NCBI GenBank assembly: GCA_011319805.1
Contig: SJRY01000299.1
Coordinates: 310,001 to 374,000 of the forward strand
Reading direction: 5' to 3'
Origin: Macrocybe gigantea
Taxonomy: Eukaryota > Basidiomycota > Agaricomycetes > Agaricales > Callistosporiaceae
DNA length: 64,000 bases
This document shows, piece after piece, positions 56,804 to 64,000 of this stretch. Made by a program: the position numbers and the translations under genes. The notes under the pieces are model-generated. The model did not search any database and was not told where the DNA came from. It saw nothing but the letters and a program-made list of their open reading frames with translations. The first letter of the stretch is position 1; every line of letters begins with the position of its first letter.

Positions 56804-59312
56804 ATGGTTCTCCTGAACCAGCTCACAGTCCTATCCTTTAGTCTCTTACTCTCGTTTACCTCCACAGCTACTGCCGGCAATGTTCAGAAGTCTGGTCTCT
56901 CCCTACCCCCCAGTGCTGGTGTCAATCGCGATACCGTCAAGCAAATCTTCACGAAGAGCTATCAAGCATACAAGTAGGTGACGCGTGTTTGTAGCAGCAG
57001 ACGCGTGTTTACGTGCAGTCGCCCACAAGGGAGTCTGCTTTCGGACATGACGACCTCGCACCCCTCAGTAAAAGTGCGTGCCTTGGACATTAGTCTGTAC
57101 GGGAAGTTTTTCAATCCACAATTTAGGTTTCCTCGACGGCCGTAACGGATGGGGAACGTTGTTCTCTTTTCGAATGATACCTCGTCTTGCTGATATGTGG
57201 TACTATTTCCAGGCGCTAGCATCGTCGACGCTTTGTCTACGATGGCAAGTTGTAATTTTCTCTAGTGATGTTCGTATCCGAGCTCATGCTGATTCTCTAG
57301 GCTATCATGGGTCTTAATGTCCGTGCTAATCGGTTCTACGTTTTTAAATGAGCATCCTGATTTGCCTCTTTATTAGGCTGAATTAAAAGAGGCAGTTGAC
57401 TTTGCTTCAAATATCGACTTCAGTCGTTCCCAGACTCCGGATACCGTCAGGTTCGATTCTCTTTTCCATCTTCGAATAAGTTTTTTTTCCTCACTCGTTC
57501 GATGCAGCGTGTTTGAAACGACTATTCGTTATCTGGGAGGATTGCTCAGCGCCTATGAGCTCACTGGACGCCAGAACTCGGGCCTGCTCGAGAAGGCTAA
57601 GCAAGTTGCTGACAAGATGGCATTTGCTTGGGTTGGCGTGAGCAGAAACTATTTATCTTACTCGCATATAGTCAACCTATGCGTCTGCAGAAGAGCGATA
57701 TTCCTTATGGCCGCATGAATTTCACATCAAATCAACCGGTCGTCGCTACTGTATGTGTGGCAACAAATAAGCACATGTTGCTGTTGCTAATTTTATGGGA
57801 TAGTCCAATATTGCAGAAGCGGGTACTGTAGGTCTCGTAGGGTCAGATTTGATAGGCATGTTGGTTGATGACTCTCTACAAGTTAACATTGGAATGGGCA
57901 ACGTTATCCAAGTACACTGGGAACGACACGTACAGGCAGTTGGCCGAGAAAGCTGTGCGCCGCATTCACAGTGAAGTTGGTAGCTTTGCTTCTATGTGCT
58001 TCCATGCAAGTGACAGTCTTTTGATGATGTATCCAGCCAGCTCCCCTTCCAGGTCTCCCCGCCCAGGGTATCGATCCTACCGCTGGGACGCCCGTCGGAG
58101 GTTATGTTGTAAGTAACGTGGACTTGTTGTCAGTTATTGTCTGGGAAGATGCCCTCCTTTCAGACTTGGGGTGGAGGTTCAGACAGCTATTTCGAGTACC
58201 TCATCAAATATGCGCGTTTGAACAACACCAACGACAATCTGTATGCGGACGCGTGGCGCGAGGCTGTGGATTCGTCCATCAAAACATTATTCCAAGCGAG
58301 TCGTTCAAAATTTGCTTTGAGAATTGTTAATTTACTTACCTTCGCGCCAGACGTCCACGATAGGCAACCACCCGTACCTCGCAGATTATGACGCCGCAGC
58401 AATTGACAAGCTTCGTCGCGTTGGATCCCATCTCGCCTGCTTCCATGGAGGGAATTGGCTCCTCGGTTTGCATTGAAATCTCTGTGGACGCTGGATGATG
58501 CTGAACGAGGTGTCCAGGTGGTCGTCTTCTCAACAATGATACCATCGTCCGTTACGGGTTGCAACTGGTCGATGGTTGCTGGGAAACCTATGCCGCTACA
58601 GCGTGGGTTATACCTGTGAGGTGTCAAGACAGCTGCTCACGAAATTGATCTAGTACTGGAATTGGACCAGAAGCCTTTGCATACAGTCTACCTGCAAACC
58701 CGAGTATAGATGATAAAGCCTTCTTTGAGAAGAATGGCTTTGTGATTACAAACGCGGCCTACATACTTCGCCCGGAAGTGTTGGAATCTAATTTCTATGC
58801 CTGGCGCGTAACTGGGGATTCCAAATACCTGGACCGTGCTGCGAGCGCCATCCAGAGCATCAACACCCACCTAACCACTCCTGACAACTCTGCATATGCT
58901 GGAATCAACAACGTGAATGACAGGGCATCGCCCAAAATTGATGACATGGAAAGTTTCTGGTTCGCCGAAGTCCTGAAGTATCTGTACGCCGTGTCAGTCT
59001 TTGCTTCTGACAGTGCCTGACCTTTCCTCACAGGTACCTGACTTTCGACGACCCCGGCCATATCAGTCTAGACAACTGTATGTATATTGATTTCTATCCT
59101 CTGGCGTTAGGTCTTGATGAGCTTCCTCAGACGTATTTAACACCGAGGCACATCCATTCATCTTACCTTCCCCAAAGAAACTATATGGCAGTGGTGGGCC
59201 GACGCCAACGACGCCTCAGGAACCGTTCCAACTAAACCCGGGACCGTTGCCGACGCCCAGCTTCAATCCTTTCATCCCACAATTACTTAACAGCATATTT
59301 CGTTTCATTTAA
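56804..59312 (+). CDS. GH47 class I alpha-1,2-mannosidase (secreted or Golgi)
   Basis: Many exons. The start at 56804 gives a signal peptide (VLLNQLTVLSFSLLLSFTST). Conserved blocks in order are AFGHDDLAPLSKSF, DGRNGWGTIVDALSTMAIMG, VFETTIRYLGGLLSAYELTG, DIPYGRMNFTSN, SNIAEAGTLTLEWATLSKYT, GIDPTAGTPVGGYVTWGGGS, HLACFHGGNWLLG, LRPEVLESNFYAWRVTGDSK, DDMESFWFAEVLKYLY and the FNTEAHPF end motif, with the Glu residues of the RPE, MESFWFAE and TEAHP blocks. A Pro-rich tail follows. It trims alpha-1,2-mannose from N-glycans. An 18-nt exon (57301-57318) and a GC-AG intron (57245-57300) are needed. Sequence order and signal peptide support a secreted form of the fungal type. Confidence 0.92.
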
Positions 59313-59509
59313 TTCATTACGCTAACATTGTCCTTAATTTTATACACTCCTTTGTCCGTTGACTTTTCAATGCGCGATAAGCCTCAAGTTCTGATGAAAG
59401 GCAGTTGCTGTATGAGAAGGGTACAGTTTGCCTGACTTTCATCTGAAGAACTCCGATCCATATGCATGCATATCTAGATACATGCAACACTGTAGATGAG
59501 TGCTGTTTG

Positions 59510-61246
59510 TTAAAGCATAGCGAGAGCCCGCCCACGATCCACTTCAACGGACGACTCCCAGGTCCATTTCCACATCTCGATGATCCGTGTTACAATCTCT
59601 GTCAGCTTGCTGAAAGGCACAGAGCTGTCGAGTTCCTGGATATGTTCAAACCCAGGGGCGGTCATCTCATAGAGCATGCCCTGGTTTCGGGATGAGTTGA
59701 GGACAAAGTTGCCAAAGGGGAGTCGAACAGTGTTGTACACTTCTGTGGCGCGGGAGATGGGAATGTGATTTTGCGCAGCGCTCAGGAGCAAGCTCCCGAG
59801 GACATAGGCGTCCTGAGAAGTGAATCAGTCGACAGAGTTCTGTGACGCCCGACAGCGCCGCGTTACCTCCATGGCTTGGCCAGCGCCCGCGCCCTGATGC
59901 GGCGTCATTGCGTGAGCCTGTCAATATTTGGTGAGGCGAACGGTCTTGATTGCGTCAGAACGCTGAACTCACGGCGTCACCTAGAAGGGCCACGCGATTG
60001 CGCGCGTATATGTGCAGAGGTTTCAACGCTTGGATCGCCCACTTTGACGGTTTCTCAATGAGCTGGCATATACTATGAGAAGTGCCAAAGAGAGAGAGCG
60101 AGGGCTAAGGGCGAACCTCCAGCAAAACTGTGACTTCCCTCTCCCAGCCGGAAAAGGTCGACAGGACCTCATCCTTTGAGACGTCGACTGCGGTGGGGCC
60201 GTCGTGCTTGGTGCCTTCTTTGTCAGGTTGCGAGAAAAAGGCTACGATGTTGACGAGTTGACCTTGCGAGACTGGGTAAACGACTAAGTGCTGATGCGAT
60301 CATGAGCAAAAACGCTATGAATATCCGTGAAGCTGTTCTTCACCTTGTTCTTTCCACAATACTGATCATACCGTCAGTATGGGAAAGGACAAGTGACCCA
60401 AAAAATATAATCACCATCATCGGTACTTTCATTGCGGGATGACCAGGCATTACTTTGGATAGCTTTGCACTTGATACAAGACCCCGATATGCAAACGTCC
60501 CACTCCAAATCGGATCAGCGGAAATGTTTTGCATTTCGGCGGTCTTTTGTAAGTTTTCAAATAAAGCCTTTCGGACGACCGATTTCAGGCCATCGGCACC
60601 GACAAGCAAGTCGCAAATAGCAGTCGAGCCATCTTCAAATTGCAGTTGAACTTCATGGACTGACTCCCTGTAAATGACTAGGCGCTTTGAGAGGTGAATA
60701 TGGGCGACATTTTTGATGTGCTCCAAGAGGACCTTTTGAAGGTCAGCCCGATGCAGTGTCAACATGCCCCCTGCCTTTGATCAGGATGTGGGTCAAGGAG
60801 GATGACAAAACGGAGCCGCACACCTTCGATAGTCAGGGTCTGTATATCAACTCCATCGGATTGGTCACTTTTTCGGAAACGAAAGACCGGGCCTTTTTGA
60901 TCAGATTGAAATGAATAAAAGATTGTTTAGATAGCAATGTACGGACTTGGTTCGTCACGAGCCTCCTGAGATAGATAGGATGTCAAGGACGTTGCAATTC
61001 CCAGTTTCTGCATCATCTTCCATGTCCGCGGAGAGACTGATATACCTGCGCCTATTTCTGACAGTTCGGGCGCAGCTTCGTAGATGTCCACTCGAACGAA
61101 TTTGCGCGCAGCCGTGCGAGTCAATGCAAGCGCCAATGTCAGACCGCCAATCCCTCCACCTCTGCAAACAGTCATGTCAGCTTGATCACAATGACCTTGC
61201 AAAGCGAAACAACCCACATTATCGCAATACGCAGACGAGACGACAT
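59510..61246 (-). CDS. FAD-dependent aromatic monooxygenase (salicylate hydroxylase-like)
   Basis: Start at 61246: MSSRLRIAI|IGGGIGGLTLALALT, where the FAD-binding GxGxxG is split by an intron. Then VDIYEAAPELSEIGAGISVS, TLHRADLQKVLLEHIKN, DLLVGADGLKSVVRKALF (the DG motif), GTFAYRG, RNRVALLGDAAHAMTPHQGA (the GD motif) and GAGQAMEDAYVLGSLLL. The C-terminus contains SRATEVYNTVRLPF and ends VDRGRALAML. The three FAD motifs are all present, so an active enzyme is expected. The family hydroxylates phenolic acids using NAD(P)H, often in breakdown of plant aromatics or fungal secondary metabolism. No cluster of metabolism genes surrounds it. Confidence 0.88.
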
Positions 61247-64000
61247 GGCACAGTTGAGGTTCAAGAATAGCTGAGGGCCCTTGGGCGAACTCTACACCAT
61301 GATAGGCTGTTTTTGTACAGTCATGATTTGATGGCCGTCGTTGACGTTGATGATTGGAGCAAGCCTTTTGCCACAGTTAGTCTTCACCCACGGCCGCGGC
61401 CACGGAGTCTCGTGGCAGCTCATCTGACAAGAACCCGAGTTTGACTTCCGTGCTCCCTATTTGACAGCATGATTGATGATGATGATGCCTGTTCATAAGA
61501 GGTTGTGTGATTGCGACCGTGTACACATCTGTGGGTGTCAATTGACAAAAGCTTCCCTTGGTAGATCATCATGTGACTCTCACTCACTGGTGGCGTGACC
61601 GTAGCACACTGCTGAACACAGCTCAGGCTCTCAACCTACAATTTCCCTGCTTTTAGGCATTCCTAATAATTTCGAACTTATGCCATCCTAGGGAGTAAGC
61701 ACACCACTACTGCGATAAGAAACGACCAAACCACACGGTATCATTACCATGGAATACCCACGTTCTTCAGCATGCGACTACATAGCAGTATGAAACTTGT
61801 GGTCGCTCGATCATTGGCAAATTTCTTTCTTTGACTTGTAAGTTGTAATTATCCCACTGAACAGCTGCACATTTAGAAATGTCCCGAAGGATTCAGACCA
61901 TCAGATGTATCGCTGACAGCGAGTCCACACGAAACTGAGCCTTTAGCCATTGTTTCTAGTTCCAATGGCAAATCCGCCATTATATGCAAAAGGGAGTACA
62001 GAACGGGCTGGCACCGAAATGAGGACAATTGATACCTCCTACTTTCTATATGCTTCGTTCTCGTTGCCACAAGCGGCCCGGATGCAGAAGCCGAATCCCA
62101 ATTTACCACTAGTGCGCGGTTCTACCAAGAAGAAGCCGAACAGAAGTCTCAAACTGTGTACTACTAATCTCGCACTCGATGACAATAGTTATTCTTCTCA
62201 ACTCAATCCCTCCAGGCAAGCCGCCTAGGTACGGAGGTTCTCCCAGACCTACTGAACGCAATGTCGGGGGACGACCGCAATGGTCAGGGCGTAACTATAG
62301 TGGACTCTATGTCGACGGTGATGAAGTCCTTCACGTTCTGAACTTTACCATCAAGTTAGCATGTGACGGGTTTGAATGTGAGTTTTCTTGATGATTATAG
62401 AAACGAAGTCGACAGGCATATCTCCCTTTCACAGGTTCTATAGGCAGAGGCTGCCAACTTCTCGAGTCTCGAGTAAAATAGCCTTTAACATTTATAAAAC
62501 TCCCGATACAGTCAGATCGGTTGGTCCTAATCGTCGCCAGGTGCAAATTCCCTGTGCCTATAACGCCTTCTCGATTTTAAAGCGTCGCTACGATTCGCTA
62601 TCTTCGCTGGCTGTTGGACATATCTCAATCAACCAGCTGAGCCCACCTCTCCTAATTGGGAAAGGTGGAGCAAGTTGCCCATTAGATGGGCTATGCCTGT
62701 GATGGTTCACATCTGCGTTCCAAATTCTGCTTTTGTCGCATTACTGACGTTCAGTTTGGACGAACGAAATCCCCATTAATTGTCCAACTTCACAGGTAGG
62801 TGAATAGTATGCGGGCTTCTGCCCAACGGCTCAAGTCAGGTGTTGACTGGCCATAGTCAGATGTTTTGCAATGGGGCCATTGCTATCGCAGATTTTCTCC
62901 GGAACTAGCCGTTGAATGGTCGACATTGGGTGAAAATACAGATCATACCGCATATCGGGAACTACCTGACAGACAGTGAGCTTGGCATTTCGTGTTTCTC
63001 TTTTATTTTCTTCTCACACAATCTCTACAACAAGTGCTTTTAGCAGGCATTTTCTACTGCAGAAACGTCTGTCCCAGAGAATAGTCCTCACCATGGTTTC
63101 CAGCTCCAGCAGCTCAAGAAATGAACACCGTGGCTGGCGACATAGTTGGGGGTACGTTGTATGCGATTATGACCTTTTCGTGGGCTATCATGATGGAACG
63201 ATTCGGCATTTCTGGAAGTTGTACGGACGGCTTATCAAATATACAAAGCTTCTGGCTAGCAGCATCAAGTACCTGTGCGCATGCTAGTTTTATTAATTGA
63301 AAATGAATTGTTATGACAAATTTGTAGAATCATCTCAAGCACATCAGCCTAGACGACTATAAGCGGTGTCCTTTGACATGTGAGGCTCGGTAATCTTGAG
63401 CTTCAGACAAATATTTCTTACACTGAACTCCATCTGTTCGATGTCCGCCCATGCAAGCACCACTATGGACATAGATACAGTTGCCCTTCTGAACCATTCC
63501 AACCTCACCGAGGCTCTTTCTTGCCACAAATCAGTCCTGGACCTTTCGTGAAGATCGACGTCCGCATTATGTTCCTCACCGACATGTCAAGAATATCAGC
63601 ATGATATACATAGATGTCAATTGTTCCGAAAAGTGAATTATTCTCCCAACGAACGACTTTAACAAGGTGCACTTTTAGAGTTACGTATGTCTACGCTTAA
63701 CAAAGTGTAATCGATTCAGTCGGCTCCTGATAGCTCATATATGTCATGTTCATGCAGAAACACATGCGTACAGGCATGCCAACCCTATTTCTCATGCCCA
63801 CGTTGTTCTATATTATCTCATCTCTCGCTGAACGGGACACCCTTGCTGGTTCGAGAACAATGCATTGCCAATTATTTTTGAAATATATTAGCAAGGTGAA
63901 GCGGCGTTAACACACTCTGACGTGTCAAGGCCGAATTAGCTATCATTTCCCAATCTAATTCAGCTCTACTCCCGCAGACGTTCCTTTTACTCTGACGAAG
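61247..64000. other. About 2.75 kb without a supportable gene
   Basis: Frames of 60-105 codons exist on both strands (for example 61950-62228, 62388-62702 and 62976-63287 on +), but none resembles a known family and none can be joined by good splice sites. This may be long intergenic sequence or decayed genes. I see no LTR or clear inverted repeat in it. Confidence 0.35.

Noticed and set aside
51021..61246. FMO, aromatic monooxygenase and ABC pump as a secondary-metabolite cluster
   Set aside because: Housekeeping genes (SEC20, F-box, GH47) lie between, the pump is 30 kb away, and there is no core synthase in the window.
61873..61980. A 35-codon ORF (MADLPLELE...) considered as a mating pheromone precursor
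   Set aside because: It lacks a C-terminal CaaX motif and no STE3-type receptor gene is near.
1..64000. CRISPR arrays, prokaryotic operons or phage
   Set aside because: Intron-rich eukaryotic genes throughout, with no spaced direct repeats seen.

Overview
The window is nuclear DNA of a filamentous basidiomycete, most likely a mushroom-forming Agaricomycete. The genes are broken by many short introns of about 45-60 nt. Several families are typical of that group: a lipid-droplet perilipin, BTB/POZ proteins, an SRPK-like kinase, a Gag-like zinc-finger ORF, a PHD/chromo-like protein and a DUF6533-like remnant. No sequence search was possible. Names rest on reading conserved motifs after splicing the exons by eye.

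Layout. 1-2250: the end of a Ty3/gypsy element with a chromodomain integrase, followed by two different LTRs. 3.4-5.1 kb (-): SRPK-like kinase. 6.0-6.6 kb (+): membrane-protein remnant. 6.7-10.9 kb (-): mitochondrial DHTKD1-type 2-oxoadipate dehydrogenase E1. 11.5-12.8 kb (-): tetraspanin. 14.1-15.1 kb (+): single-pass membrane protein. 15.3-21.2 kb (-): full-size PDR-type ABC transporter. 22.3-25.3 kb (-): PhoD-like phosphatase. 25.7-27.7 kb (-): two BTB genes, one apparently damaged. 28.3-28.8 kb (-): tRNA-Asp with intron and a degraded copy. 29.0-30.2 kb (-): perilipin. 31.7-33.7 kb (-): auxin-efflux-carrier-type transporter. 33.7-36.9 kb: no clear gene, with one hairpin (MITE-like) element. 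36.9-38.2 kb (+): ERG6. 38.3-39.9 kb (+): homeodomain-like protein. 40.1-42.6 kb (-): S9 serine peptidase. 43.2-44.3 kb (-): single-pass membrane protein. 44.7-45.7 kb (+): syntaxin-6/Tlg1 SNARE. 45.8-46.8 kb (-): Gag-like CCCH/CCHC ORF. 47.1-50.3 kb (-): PHD/chromo-like protein. 51.0-59.3 kb (+): flavin monooxygenase, Sec20 SNARE, F-box protein and GH47 mannosidase. 59.5-61.2 kb (-): FAD aromatic monooxygenase. 61.3-64 kb: no gene I can support.

The genes do not form one pathway. Several relate to membranes and the secretory route: ERG6 (sterol), perilipin (lipid droplet), Sec20 and Tlg1 (Golgi/ER/endosome SNAREs), GH47 (N-glycan trimming), the PDR pump and the tetraspanin. I read this as ordinary gene order.

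The most striking observation is splicing. Conserved protein motifs can only be restored in five unrelated genes if very small exons are used. These are 3, 6 and 19 nt in DHTKD1, 14 nt in the ABC transporter, 8 nt in PhoD, 8 nt in the S9 peptidase and 18 nt in GH47. Two introns need a GC donor, one of them directly beside a microexon.
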